Shown here piece after piece: positions 11,293 to 21,960 of a stretch of 64,000 nt of DNA (its first letter is position 1; every line of letters begins with the position of its first letter). The notes under the pieces are model-generated. The model did not search any database. It had not been told where the DNA came from and saw only the letters and a program-made list of their open reading frames with translations. The DNA is from Tupaia tana. Lineage: Eukaryota > Chordata > Mammalia > Scandentia > Tupaiidae. A program made the translations under genes and the position numbers. Location of the stretch: contig JAKSZU010000009.1 of the NCBI GenBank assembly GCA_026018925.1, positions 76,480,041-76,544,040 on the forward strand, in the 5' to 3' direction.

Positions 11293-11440
11293 TGTGCTCA
11301 AAATCCTGAAATGAGAATGGAGTTAAAGGGATTGCAGTGTGGCCATCCCCTCTAAGGAGTGATTTCTCACTTTCTGTTTCTTTATCTTTCTGTCTCTCTG
11401 GCAAGCACACATGCTCTATAGTAAAAATCTCTCTTAAAAA
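11146..11440 (+). mobile_element. tRNA-derived SINE with internal (TG)n expansion
   Basis: Full head and tail. The GCGTGTGCGTGCGTGCC segment of the body has expanded into a TG run at about 11244-11297, so the copy is longer than usual. This shows how the SINE seeds microsatellites. Confidence 0.92.
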
Positions 11441-11658
11441 TCATATTTAAAATGGGAAATAATTAAATCATAGAGATAAACATACCCACAATCACCAACA
11501 TTTACTATTACTTTGAATCGTGCATATTCAAAATCTGCTCTTCTAGATGTTTTGATATTTATATAATTATATATATAGTTAAACCCTACTGATTACATTG
11601 GGTTAAAAAAAATGAGGAGCAGATTGAATGTCCAAAGAAATATCCATTCTACCTTTTC

Positions 11659-11946
11659 TTTTTTTTCTTTTTTTTATTTTTTGGAGAGGTTTTTTTTTTT
11701 TTTTGCTATAGGGCACATGCACTTGCCAGACAGACAGAGAGAGACAGAGAGACAGAAAGCGAGAAATCACCCCCCAGGGGGGATGGCCATGCCACAATCC
11801 CTTCTCCTCCATTTTCCTCTCGGGATCTTGGGCACGCACGCACACGTGTCCAGCGTGAGTTTTAAGCCACCGGGTCTGGGACACGAACCGCAGTCGACTA
11901 TGTGGGAGTCCAGCGACATAGCCATTACGCTAACTGCTGGTCCCCG
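11659..11946 (-). mobile_element. Young tRNA-derived SINE
   Basis: Minus-strand full-length copy with a long T-tract interrupted by TATTTTTTGG. TSD of 13 bp, attctaccttttc, at 11646-11658 and 11947-11959. Confidence 0.96.
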
Positions 11947-11984
11947 ATTCTACCTTTTCATAATGCAGGTAGAATGGATAAATT

Positions 11985-12298
11985 TAAAAAAAAATCTTGG
12001 AGGGAATTATGACCCATAAAAAAATCAATAAATTGGCTTTCCTCATAGAAAAATCTTTGCCTTTTGAATGACACTGTTAAGAAAAAAAAAGAAAGGGACA
12101 AAAACTACAATCTGGGAGAAAATATCTGAAAACTACATAGCCATCAAAGGACTAATATTTGGAAGATGTAAAGAACTCTCATAACTCAGCAGTGGAGGGG
12201 AAAATAGTCAATAAGAAAATGGAAAGGTGACATGAAAAGATATTTCACTGAAGAAGATATACAAATGCCAAGTGAGCATATAAACAATATCTAATATT
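11985..12298 (+). repeat. Old L1 ORF2 fragment
   Basis: Sense L1 ORF2 3' sequence, recognised by the run tctgggagaaaatatctgaa, ggactaatatttggaagatg, aagaactctcataactcag and gacatgaaaagatatttcac. Highly diverged, so an ancient L1M-type copy. The same element probably resumes at 13270 after the SINE composite and microsatellites. Confidence 0.75.
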
Positions 12299-12465
12299 GA
12301 GACCAGCAGATGGTTTAATGGTTACGTCACTAGTCTCCAATGTACTCAACTGTGGTTTGAGTCCTGGATCAGACAAACTAAACTCATGCCAGGTGCATGT
12401 GTGTGCGTGCCCCAAATCCCAAGAAGAAAATGGAGGAGAAGGAATTGCAGCATGGCCAACCTCCC
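12299..12465 (+). mobile_element. tRNA-derived SINE, 5' part, cut by an insert
   Basis: Head and first half of the body (ACCAGCAGATGGTTTAATGG to GCAGCATGGCCAACCTCCCTG). The copy stops in the CCCCCTGGGG palindrome, where foreign coding-like sequence begins. Confidence 0.88.
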
Positions 12466-12795
12466 TGCCCAGTCCTGAGTCAGGCCCTCTGACTGAGCAG
12501 CTGGAGAGTGCATCTACAGAGAAAATGAACACTCTCCCACCTGGGGAGGCCCCACAGGTGTGCAGTCTTCTGGAAGAAGCCACAGGGAACCTTGCAGGAT
12601 GTTTTGCTAGGAGGGAGGAGCCCGAGAAGACTGTTCCAGAGCCTGAGGCAGCAACAGAAATGCCAAACTCGAAAGCTGAAGATGAAGTGGATTTTCTGAG
12701 TAATACCAGGGCAAATTCGGTTTCTGAAGAAGTGGCTGTGGGCAATGGCGCTGCTAAACCCAAGATGCAAGAAGGGACGAGGTCCCAGGCGTTTT
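12466..12795 (+). other. Unidentified coding-like insert (about 110 codons) between two SINE pieces
   Basis: A non-SINE, fairly GC-rich block that stays open in one frame. It encodes an acidic, Glu/Ser/Pro-rich peptide without clear domain (segments EAPQVCSLLEEATGN, KAEDEVDFLSNTRANS, EEVAVGNGAAKPK). No start codon of its own, splice sites, signal peptide or membrane segment is evident. Base composition differs sharply from the AT-rich surroundings. It looks like an exon or retrocopy fragment of a host gene that I do not recognise. It could also be a chance open frame in an unknown repeat. Its frame joins SINE-derived codons on both sides, which is probably accidental. Confidence 0.45.
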
Positions 12796-12910
12796 TGATC
12801 AGAGATGGAGAGAGGGAAAGTGAGAAAGCAGGCTACTAGGTCCGGGTCTCAACCAAAGTTGGCCATTTGAGAGTCCAGCACCTTTAGCCACCACGCCTCC
12901 TGCCAGCCCC
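12796..12910 (-). mobile_element. tRNA-derived SINE, 5' half on the minus strand
   Basis: Plus strand reads GAGAGAGGGAAAGTGAGAAA then TCTCAACCAAAGTTGGCC and GCCACCACGCCTCCTGCC, the complement of an older-subfamily head. The body between these is missing. It faces the plus-strand SINE piece at 12299-12465. Confidence 0.8.
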
Positions 12911-13021
12911 AACTAGCTATTAACTTTTAAAACAAGACAACTTGGAGCTTGTTGAGGGAAACAGTGCTCTATTTTAGATACCATGGTGATCACAAAAAAA
13001 ACTTTAGAAAAACTGAAAACC

Positions 13022-13024
<3 letters not shown>

Positions 13025-13106
<82 letters not shown>

Positions 13107-13121
13107 TTATATATATAGAAG

Positions 13122-13184
<63 letters not shown>

Positions 13185-13212
13185 TACACACACACACACA
13201 CACACACACACA
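13025..13212. repeat. Compound microsatellite (TA)n(GA)n(TA)n(GA)n(CA)n
   Basis: Two TA-GA blocks separated by a short AATTATATATATAGAAGT stretch and closed by a CA run. Produces low-complexity open frames on both strands that are not genes. Confidence 0.97.
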
Positions 13213-13269
13213 GGCAGTAACCAAATGCTGCCATTGATGTTGAGAAAATCACTCATTTACCTCCGTAGA

Positions 13270-13500
13270 GACTTAAAAAATGCTACATTTCACATTGGGA
13301 TATATCATATTGGAAGATAGTTGGGAAATTTCTTATAAAACTAAGCATACAATTATCATACAATCTAGCAACTGTAGTCTTGAACATTTATCCCATAGAA
13401 ATGAAACACCATTTTCACTCAAAACCCTGCATACAAATATAGCAGGACACAGGATCTCTTTGTATTATTTATTATATCTTATCTTAAAGTAAACTGTAAT
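13270..13500 (+). repeat. Old L1 ORF2 3' fragment
   Basis: Sense ORF2 C-terminal sequence (gggaaatttcttataaaact, catacaatctagcaactgta, tttatcccatagaaatgaaa). Diverged L1M-type, probably the continuation of 11985-12298. Confidence 0.7.
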
Positions 13501-13519
13501 TATCCTAAAATAAAAAAGT

Positions 13520-13612
13520 TGAGGCCCAGACATGGTAACACATACTGATAGACACTGCTACTCAGAAGGCTGAGGCCACATGAGAGAACTGGGTTTGATT
13601 CTTGCCCCACTT
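13520..13612 (+). repeat. Alu/7SL-like SINE fragment
   Basis: gcccagacatggtaacacat followed by gctactcagaaggctgaggc has the order of a 7SL-derived left monomer. Short and diverged. Confidence 0.6.
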
Positions 13613-15003
13613 TAAAAGTAACGGCAGACATCTCATCAGAAACAATGCAAGTGAGGAGAGAATGGGAAAATATATTCAAAGTATTAAGGGAAAAGCAATT
13701 TCAACTGAAAATTCTGTACCCAGCAAAGTTATCGTTCATTTGGGAAGAAAAGACACACACTTTCCCAGATAAACAAAACCTGAAAGAATTTACCAGCACC
13801 AGACCAGATCTCCAAGAAGTGCTTAAGGGAGTGCTATGTCAGTAAAATTAAAGGCAGACACACAGAAATAAGAGTTCAAAAACTAAGAAAATGGGCAACT
13901 TAATTGTAGGGACAAAGTCTGGAGTTGAGTATTATATCCCAGAGTTCAATCTGGAAGATCGTACCTCAACAGTAACAGAAGAAAGATTAAGTACATGAGG
14001 CTGAACTGATGAAACAGCACTCTGTGGCTTGACTAAGATATTACTGCCTTTCTTCTAAGCTTTGTTGTCCAGTTTTAAGGATTTTTATCTTGTCTTGAGC
14101 TGTCAATAGATTCATGTACCTACTATTTGAACAAAATACTAACCTGTTTCTAAGCTTCAAGTTTCAAGGAAATATCCTTACCAGTTCAAAACTGCCTTTC
14201 TTGAAACCACCAGCTGAACTTGCTATTGAAAGTAGTTAGATTACTTATGATATGGTGTGGTCAACAAAATGTTGGGGGAAAAGGAATTGAAGACAACTGT
14301 AGACAGCAGAGATAGTGTAATAAAAGAGTGGAATAGGGCAGAGGGTCAGACATGGGGTAAAAAACATATATATATATGAAAGTAGTAATGGAATTTTATG
14401 GATGATAACATGCATGATTAAGCCACTATGCAGTTTACTCTAGAGGGGAAACCACATTTAGTATGTTGTGATGATGCTCAGGAAATGAATGTAAATTAAA
14501 AAAAAATCAGAAAAAATAAATACTAAAACTGTTAACAAAATTAAAAAAAAAAAAAACTGTGTATTTGATGACCGCAGTAAGCTATATAGCCCCAGCTAGG
14601 TACTATTTTATAGTATGTTCATTCTACTCACTGAGGTTTATGCCTAAAGTCAGACATGGGTTCGTGTGTATGTATATATCAGCTGTGCTTGCTATTGCAA
14701 ATATTTATACAAATTAAGTTCATTAGCAAATCAATTAAATGGGGGGGAAAGGCATAGAAAGCAATCATGGATACCAGAGACAATGAGAGGAGGGTTGGAC
14801 AGGGCAGAGGGTTAGGGATAGGGAATCAAGGATGGAAAAAAAAAAAAAAGCAAAATATACAAGACATAAGAAATGGAAAATTGTTTGTTGATAACACATA
14901 TGTTGATGTGCTTGATTGAGCCAACAGACAGTGTATTTTGAATGGAAAATTCATTTTGTATACTGCAATGATGTATAGCGTATTAATGTTAAAAAAAAGA
15001 AAA
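13613..15003 (+). mobile_element. HAL1-like element (L1 ORF1 without ORF2), 5'-truncated
   Basis: Starts inside the C-terminal RNA-binding domain of an L1-type ORF1 (13621-13842; RREWENIFKVLREKQFQ, YPAKLSFIWEEK). It then goes straight into a 3' untranslated region instead of an intergenic gap and ORF2. The 3' part has two homologous tail modules, one ending near 14510 (attaagccactatgcag) and one near 14990 (tgattgagccaacagacagt), each followed by A-rich sequence. The same order is found at 36047-38020 plus 44056-44190, so this is a family structure and not a private deletion. 'Half-L1' elements of this kind are known in mammals as HAL1. Confidence 0.78.
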
Positions 15004-15028
15004 AGAAGTTAATTAATAAAAAAAAGTC

Positions 15029-15105
15029 AGGGACAGTTATGTACACCTTTAGTCCTAGCTGAGGCTGGAGGATCATATCTAATGAGATCCCATCTTAAAA
15101 AAAGT
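15029..15105 (+). repeat. Alu/7SL-like SINE fragment
   Basis: tgtacacctttagtcctagc, gaggctggaggatcat and gagatcccatcttaaaaaaa follow a 7SL-derived monomer with deletions and an A-tail. Confidence 0.6.
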
Positions 15106-15123
15106 GTTTTAAAAATTATGCCA

Positions 15124-15378
15124 GTGGGACAGTAGGTGGTATAGTGGTTAAGGCCCTGGACTCCCACATGGTCAAACATGGTTTGAGTTCCAGACCTGGT
15201 GGAGTGGATTGAGCCTTACACCAGGTGCATGTGAATGCATGCCCAAAATCCTGAGAGGAGAATGGAGATGAAGGGATTGCAGGATGGCCATCCCTCTTTT
15301 GGGGGTGATTCTCACTTTCTGTATAGCTGTCTCTCCAACTAGTGCATGCATCCTACAGCAAAAATCTCAGGGTAAAAA
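15124..15378 (+). mobile_element. Old copy of the tRNA-derived SINE
   Basis: Older subfamily head (GGTATAGTGGTTAAGGCCCTGG) and body (AAAATCCTGAGAGGAGAATG), tail GCAAAAATCTCAGGGTAAAAAAA. Confidence 0.88.
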
Positions 15379-16240
15379 AATGTTGGTTTTATGTTTGTGG
15401 ATTTATTCCGAGTTCTCTCTCCCTTTCAGTTTTTTTTTTTTTTTAGAGATTTTTTCCCATAGGGTGTGTTTGCTTACTGGAGAGAGAGACAGAGACAGTG
15501 AGAGGGAAATTGAGAAATCACTCTCTAGGAGGAATGGCCATATCATAACTCCTTCTCCATTCTCCTCCTGAGATCTTGGGCATGCATGCACATGTGTGTG
15601 GTGTGATTTTCAAGCCACTAGGTCTTAGACTTGAACCACAGTCAGCCATGTGAGAGTCCAGTGATGTAGTCACTATGCCATCTGCTGCCTGCCCTGGGTT
15701 CTCTCATCTATCCTATTGGTCTATGTGTTTGTTTTTGCCAGCACTTTTTTTTTTAACAGTATCATGTAGTTTTCTGGTTTCTATGGCTTTGTAGACTATT
15801 ATAAAGTTAGGTGGGGTGATGCCCTCATCTTCAGTCTTTGCATAGGGTTACTTTGACTATTCAAGGTCTTTTGTGAGTCCATATAAACAGTATATCATAT
15901 CTTTCTCTATTTCTGTGAAAAATATGATTGATATTTTGATCAGAATTACATTGAATTTGTACATTGCTTTGTATAGTATACACGGTTTAACAATATTGAT
16001 CCTTCTAATTTATGAAGAAAACTGTCTTTCCATTTTTTATGTATATTCTATTTATTTAATCTCTGTGGGGTTTTTTTTGATATTTGTATATGTTTACATT
16101 TTCACCAATATACAAACAAGTGTTACTTTTTGTACCTGAACTTGTTAAACCTTGTTTTTCATCCTTCTAATTATAGCTATTTTAAAGCTGTGAAGTGATT
16201 TTTCATGTGGGGTCAGTTTCCATTATAAAGTGTTTTATTT
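15379..16240 (-). repeat. L1 ORF2 fragment, outer minus-strand L1 (3' segment)
   Basis: Complement of ORF2 sequence (for example cctattggtctatgtgtttg, aaggtcttttgtgagtccat, ctttgcatagggttactttg). Its next upstream ORF2 segment appears after 25500, so another element was inserted around 16.2 kb. A SINE interrupts it at 15429. Confidence 0.75.
15429..15699 (-). mobile_element. tRNA-derived SINE
   Basis: Minus-strand copy (T-tract, CCCATAGGGTGTGTTTGC, GCCATCTGCTGCC). Flanking gagttctctc near 15410 and gggttctctc near 15697 suggest a TSD. Confidence 0.9.
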
Positions 16241-16316
16241 ATTTACGTTTATTTACATTTAATCATTGTATGTTCTTACAGTATACAATGTGGATTCTCA
16301 AAACAAATACATGTCA

Positions 16317-16583
16317 GGACCAGCAGTTAGCGTAATGGCTATGTCGCTGGACTCCCACGTAGTCGACCGCGGTTCGAGTCCCGGACCCGGCGGCTTAAAC
16401 TCACACCGGGCGCGTGTGCGTGCGTGCCCAAGATCCCGAGAGGAGAATGGAGGAGAAGGGATTGCGGCGTGGCCATCCCCCCTGGGGGGTGATTTCTTGC
16501 TTTCTATCTCTCTGTCTCTCTCTGTCTGTCTGGCAAGCGCACGAGCCCTATAGCAAAAACCTCTCCAAAAAAAAAGAAAAAAT
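16317..16583 (+). mobile_element. Young tRNA-derived SINE
   Basis: Near-consensus copy with CpG-rich head and perfect B box GGTTCGAGTCC. TSD aaatacatgtca at 16305-16316 and 16584-16595. Very similar to the copies at 7348 and 56221. Confidence 0.97.
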
Positions 16584-18151
16584 AAATACATGTCAAAGAT
16601 ATCACCATTCACAATAACTTTCCATTCTTGCTTGTGTTAAACATTTTATTCCTGAGTCTCTCCCTCCCACCCCAACTGCCCTGCACAATCTCTGCTATCG
16701 ATACTTGCTGTATCTTTTATTACATCTTCTAATATTTCAGTTTCTGCCATAAAGTGCAGACATTTGGTATATATTGTGCCAGGACATACAAAGTCTCTTT
16801 CATAGTCTGGCTTAATTTAGTATTAAATCTTCTATATTCATCACTTTGTATCAAATGACAGGACCTCACTGTTTTTAATGGGTGAATAGTATTCCATACT
16901 ATATATGTGCCACATGTTTTCAATCCAGTCATCCATTATTGGGTACTTGGATGGATTCCATGTCTTAGCATTGTGAATAATGCTGCAATAAACATGGATG
17001 TGCAAGTATGTTTCCAAATGAGTGTTTTCCTTTCCTTAGGGTAAATATCCAGGAGTAGTATTACTGGGCCATATGGGAGTTCTATTCGTAGGTTTTTGAG
17101 AAGCCTCCATACAGTTCTCCACAGTGATTTTTTTTTCTTTTCTTTTTTTTTTTTCATTTCATTTTCTTCCATACATTCAACCACATCATTATTTGTCTTA
17201 CAAAATGGATATTTCAAAAGGTGAACATTTTTCCCTAGTACTGTTGATAAAACTATGAAACATCTTCAACAGATAATACCACACCTCCACAGTGATTTTA
17301 TTAATTAACGTTTCTACCAACAGTGTGGGAGGGTTCTCCTTTCTCCACAGCTCACCAGCACTTGTCATTCTTTACTTTTTGGATCATAGCCATTCTGACT
17401 GGAGTTAAATGTTATCTCATTGTGGTTTTGATTTGCATTCCCTTATTGTAAGCGATGTTAAACATTTTTTCATATGCCTTCAGTCATTTTTATGTTGTCC
17501 TTGGGATGTTGTGTGTTCAGCATGTTTGTCCACTTTTTAATTGGAGTGTCTATTTACCGTTGTTGTTCTTAAGCTGCTTGAGTTCTCTCTATATTTTTAT
17601 TTGAAGCCTAGTTTGCAAATATTCTCTCCCATTCTGAGGCTTGTTTCTTTACTCTGATTATTGTTTCATTGGCTGTACAGAAGTATTTCAGCCTGATTAG
17701 TACTTGTCTGTTTTCGAGATTATTGTGTGTACTTTAGAGGTCTTATTTATGAAACCTTTGCCTACTTCAATGATTTCAAGAGTTTCTCCTGTTTTCCACC
17801 AGTAGTGAAGTGAGTTTTTTGTTTAGATTCTTGATCCATTTTGAGTTGGCTTTTGTTAATGACGACAGATAGGGGTCTAATTTTATTTTTCTGTAGGTGG
17901 ATATCCAGTTCTTTCAACACTATTTACTGAAAATATTTTCTTTTCCCCCACTGGATTGTTTTGTGTTCTTTGTCAAAGGTCAGTTGGTTGTGTTTCTAGG
18001 TTGCATTTCACTTGGTGTTTATTTCTAGGTTTTCTCTTTTGTTCCATTGGTGTATGTGCTTGTTTTTCTGCCAGTATCAGATTGTTTTGGTAATCACAGC
18101 CCTGTTATCTATGTTCAAGTCAGGTGCTAAGATGCCTCCCACATTATTCCT

Positions 18152-18411
18152 TTTTTCAGGGTTTTTTGTCTTAGGGCATGTGTGCTCACTGGAGGGAGAG
18201 AGAGACAGAGACAATGAGAGAGAAACTGAGAAATCATCCCTCAGGATAGATGGCAACACCACAATACCTTCTCCTTTATTCTCCTCCTAGGATCTTGAGC
18301 ATGCATGCACACATGCTCGGCATGAGTTTTAAGCCACAGGCTCCGGGACTTGAATTGTGGTCGACCTTGTGAGAGTCCAGCTATGTAACATCTATGCCAT
18401 CTTCTGGTTCC
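18152..18411 (-). mobile_element. tRNA-derived SINE
   Basis: Minus-strand copy within L1 ORF2 (GGGTTTTTTGTCTTAGGGCATG to GCCATCTTCTGGTTCCC). Diverged, older subfamily. Confidence 0.9.
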
Positions 18412-18959
18412 CTTACTTCATTCTTTTTGCAGAGTATTGCTTTGACAAGATGGAGCCTTTCATGATACCAAATTTTTTAATTTTTTTTTTCTGTTTCTGT
18501 GAAGAATATCTCTGATGATTTAATCAAAATTGCATTGAATTTATAAGTAAATAAAGGTAGAATTAACATTTTGATTATGTTAATTCTTCTAATCCAGGAA
18601 CATGAAATGTCTTTCCACTTTTGTGTACCATGTTCAATTTCTTTTTTCAGTTTTCCTTGTAAATATCTTTTAACTCTTAGGTAGATTTATTCTTAGGTAT
18701 CTTAGTTTTTGTGGCTAATGGAATTGAGACTGTTTTCTTTAATTTTACCTCAGTATGCTCATTGTTGATATATTAAAAAAAATCTATGGATTTTTGTGTG
18801 TTGATTTTGTATCCTGCCACTTTAATAAATTAATCTGTCACTTCTAGTTATTTTGTGTATTCCTGTGGATTTTCTATGTAAATGAACATGTCACCTGCAA
18901 ATAGAGATAATTCTACTTCTTTTTTAAAAATGTTTATTACATTTTAATATTATTATTAT

Positions 18960-19078
18960 TATTATTTAATCTGATGAGGGAGAGAGAGAGAGAGAGAAAA
19001 CCATCATGTCTGGGCCTTAAACTGTGCTTGGCCATGTAAGAGTCCAGTGCCCCAACCGTCATTCCATCTGCTAGCTCC
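18960..19078 (-). mobile_element. SINE remnant, head region plus GA run
   Basis: A GA run followed by the complement of a SINE head (AAACTGTGCTTGGCCATGTA, GAGTCCAGTGCC, CCATCTGCTAGCTCC). The body is missing. Confidence 0.7.
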
Positions 19079-19535
19079 AATAATTCTACTTGTTCCTTTC
19101 CTATTGGAATGCCTTTTATTTTACTCTCTTGTATGATTATGTTGGCCAGGACTTTTAGCACTATCATAAAAAGAAGTGGGAAAAGTGAGAAGTTTTGTCT
19201 TATTGCAGTTTTGTGGAAAAGATTTTAGCTTTTCCCCATTCAGTACGATATAAACTATGGGTTCATCATATATGGATTTTATTGTGTTGAGAAATGTCCT
19301 TTCTATACTGATTTTGCTGAAAGTCTTAATCATGAAGGGATGTTGTATTTTATCAAGTGTTTTTTCTGTATTGAGTAATAAGATTATATGTTTTATCTCT
19401 TGTGTTGATGTGATGTATTGCAATTATTATTATTATTATTGTATGTGGAACCATTCTTGCATCCCTGAGATAAAGCCCACCTGGTCATGACTTATGATCT
19501 TTTGAATATGTTGCTGGATACAATTTGCTAGTGTC

Positions 19536-21136
19536 TTTTTTTTTTTTTGAGGACACATTCCACATTTTATTTACATTTTCAGATTAACTTTAATCTCAAA
19601 ATCACATACCTATACACCTATTTCCTTTTTGTTGACTTCACTTCAACTTGAACAAAACTGTAAACACATATTTACCATGTCTGTTACATGTGGCACACAG
19701 GAACAGCTTTAAACAGAAATACATTGATACACCCCTCCAACATTTTTTATTATAAGTACAAGTATCAAAACAATCCTGAACATATTTTCATAATACTAGT
19801 AGTCAGCACCCACACCACTTCAAAAATTAACACAATTTGTACCGGCTACCTGAAACAATTTTGACTGCAGTTCTTTCACGAAGTGAGATGGATAAAGCAT
19901 GCCATTTCTGTTTTTCCTTCTAGAGAATTTTTTACTTTTCAGGAACACACATGCTTACACCACTTCCATCTGACACTTCTTGCCATGCTTTCATCTTGAA
20001 AACTCGAATTCTATTTCAAGTACTCCAGGCTTATGTTTAAATGACAAAGCTTTAAAAAGAGAAAACAAATTGTGCTGCATTTTCTCTTTTGTTGTCTGAA
20101 AACATAATGGGTGTACATATATTAAATATATTCTTGCAAATGTACAGTCATGTTTACCAGCTAGAATTCTTTGACTTAATGTGTGGGTATTTGCATTGTG
20201 ATATTTAATGAAGACATTTATATTAATAGAAGCTTGTTGATTTAAGACAAATTTTAGAGCCTCTAAAAATAATTGTTGTGTTTGTCCTTCTGGTGGCTAT
20301 GAAAGCTTCATATTTTGGGGATTATTGACTGTACTTTGGGGATCTTATTTAAGAAGGCTTTCTCTACACCAATGTCTCCCAGAGTTTCCCCACTGTTTTC
20401 CAGGAGCAGTTTTATAGTTTGAGGTATTAGATTTAGATCCTTGATCCACCTTTACTTGATTTTTGTCAAAGGACCTAAGGTTGTACAAACACAAGAGATG
20501 GGGGGTGGTAAATGACAGATGTGGTGTGTGTGGAGGAGTGGGGCCTAACGAAGGACATTTGGAGGAAGGATACAGAGGTAGAGCATTGACGAGATGGGGA
20601 GGTGTGGTGTTATCGGTTGAATATATTTTGGTCAACTGGACTGGGGAGCAATGTTCACATATTGAAATGTTCACTTCATAAGCTAAATAATGTGATTGGA
20701 TGTATATAAATAAATAAATAAATAAAGCTTCATATTTTCTTTGGACAACATTAAATGTCATAGCTCTTGAAGGACAACTTTAATGCTTTAAGAGTTTTGC
20801 CACATTTTAACACTGGTATGCTCTGTGCATCCACAATCGCACTGGAATTATTTATTCCATTCATATTAATTTTTGTTACAAATCGAACTGATGGGGGAGT
20901 TTCTGGGCATTTAGGTCCACATTCTACTTTCAGGCTATATATTCTGTTTTCATAATTTGTCCTTGATGGCCCAATAATAATACCTGTCCACCTTGTAAGT
21001 GTCATATCTTCATAATCTTTAAGGCCCCGGCTAATTGTGCCATCGCCTACTCCTTTTTGTCCTTCTTCAGGTTCTTCCAACAAGTGAAAATTCTGAGGAA
21101 CTTTAACTCCTGTGGAGACCGCTATCTTCTCCTGCA
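19536..21136 (-). pseudogene. UBE2V2: UBE2V2 processed pseudogene (ubiquitin E2 variant, MMS2)
   Basis: UBE2V2 is the catalytically inactive E2 variant that pairs with UBC13 to build Lys63-linked ubiquitin chains. On the minus strand the copy begins near 21136, where the expected start codon reads ATA, and runs without introns. Recognisable segments are [68 protein letters not shown] and PPEGQT (near 20283). Substitutions, a frameshift and a stop (as in LQEL followed by a stop) show it is dead. A 3' UTR of about 700 bp runs to a T-tract at 19536-19548, the complement of a poly(A) tail. Possible diverged TSD: gctagtgtc near 19527 and cctagttcc near 21138. A rearranged L1 splits the C-terminal codons at 20317-20738. 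Confidence 0.93.
20317..20723 (+). mobile_element. 5'-inverted (twin-primed) L1 insertion
   Basis: The right part, 20468-20723, is the sense L1 3' UTR (cctaaggttgtacaaacaca, gacatttggaggaaggatac, aaatgttcacttc, A-rich tail). The left part, 20317-20467, is L1 ORF2 in reverse orientation (ccttgatccacctttacttg and cccagagtttccccactg). An exact 15-bp TSD, aaagcttcatatttt, brackets it at 20302-20316 and 20724-20738. Inverted 5' plus sense 3' within one TSD is the signature of twin priming. It landed in the last coding codons of the UBE2V2 pseudogene. Confidence 0.95.
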
Positions 21137-21410
21137 GCCTAGTTCCTTATTGAGGAATTTTGTATCTGTATTCATCAAGGTTATGGGTCTATAGATTTTG
21201 TTGTTGTGGTGGTGGTGGTGGTTGTTTTGTTTTTGTCTGCTTTTGGTATAAATATGATGGAGGATTTATGGCATAAGTTTGGGAGAGTTTTTTCCCTTTT
21301 GGACATTCAGAAACAGTTTGAGGAGAGTTAGAATTAGCTATTCTGCAAAAGGTTTGCAGAACTCAGAAGTTAAGCCATCAGAACCTAAGCTCCTCTTTGT
21401 TGGGAGACTA

Positions 21411-21960
21411 TTTTTTTTTCTTTTGTTTTCCCTTTCTTATTATTATTTATACATTTAATCACTATACATCATTTAGATTGTAAAGAGACTTTACCCAGAA
21501 TGATATACATCTCAGTCGCATAGAGAATACTATACACATGCTGGGACCAGCAGTTAGCGTAATGGCTATGTCGCTGGACTCCCACATAGTCAACCACAGT
21601 TCAAGTCCCGGACCCGGCAGTTTAAACTCATGCCGGGCGCGTGTGCATGCGTGCCCAAGATCCAGAGAGGAGAATGGAGGAGAAGGGATTGCGGCGTGGC
21701 CATCCCCCCTGGGGGGGTGATTTCTCACTTTCTATCTCTCTGCCTCTCTCTGTCTTTCTGGCGAGCGCACGCGACCTATAGCAAAAACCTCTCCAAATTA
21801 AAAAAAAGAGAGAGAGAGAGAGAATACTATACACATCTTCATAAACAGATAACAAACTATATCTATGTCCCACAAATATCTTACCTCTCCATTTTTTCTC
21901 CAAATTATCTTTCCTGCACTCTTTCCCTCCCACATTCTGATTCATTTTCATTACTTATTA
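21411..21960 (-). repeat. L1-type 3' tail insertion, minus strand
   Basis: The complement of an A-rich tail (tttatacatttaatcactat, catttagattgtaaagagac) and upstream UTR (tctatgtcccacaaatatct, ccattttttctccaaatt). The same tail is found in sense at 51880-52160. It carries the SINE at 21540. Borders are approximate. Confidence 0.65.
21540..21818 (+). mobile_element. Young tRNA-derived SINE
   Basis: Near-consensus copy with an 18-bp exact TSD agagaatactatacacat at 21522-21539 and 21819-21836. The A-tail has become a GA run. Confidence 0.97.

Noticed and set aside
13025-13250. Tyr/Ile- and Arg/Glu-rich open frames at TA, GA and CA runs (also 7070, 9560-9750, 43821)
   Set aside because: Microsatellite translation; low complexity on both strands.
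16321-16395. tRNA gene at SINE heads
   Set aside because: Box A and B are present, but the sequence cannot fold as a full tRNA with a proper acceptor stem and is repeated over 40 times; it is the SINE promoter.
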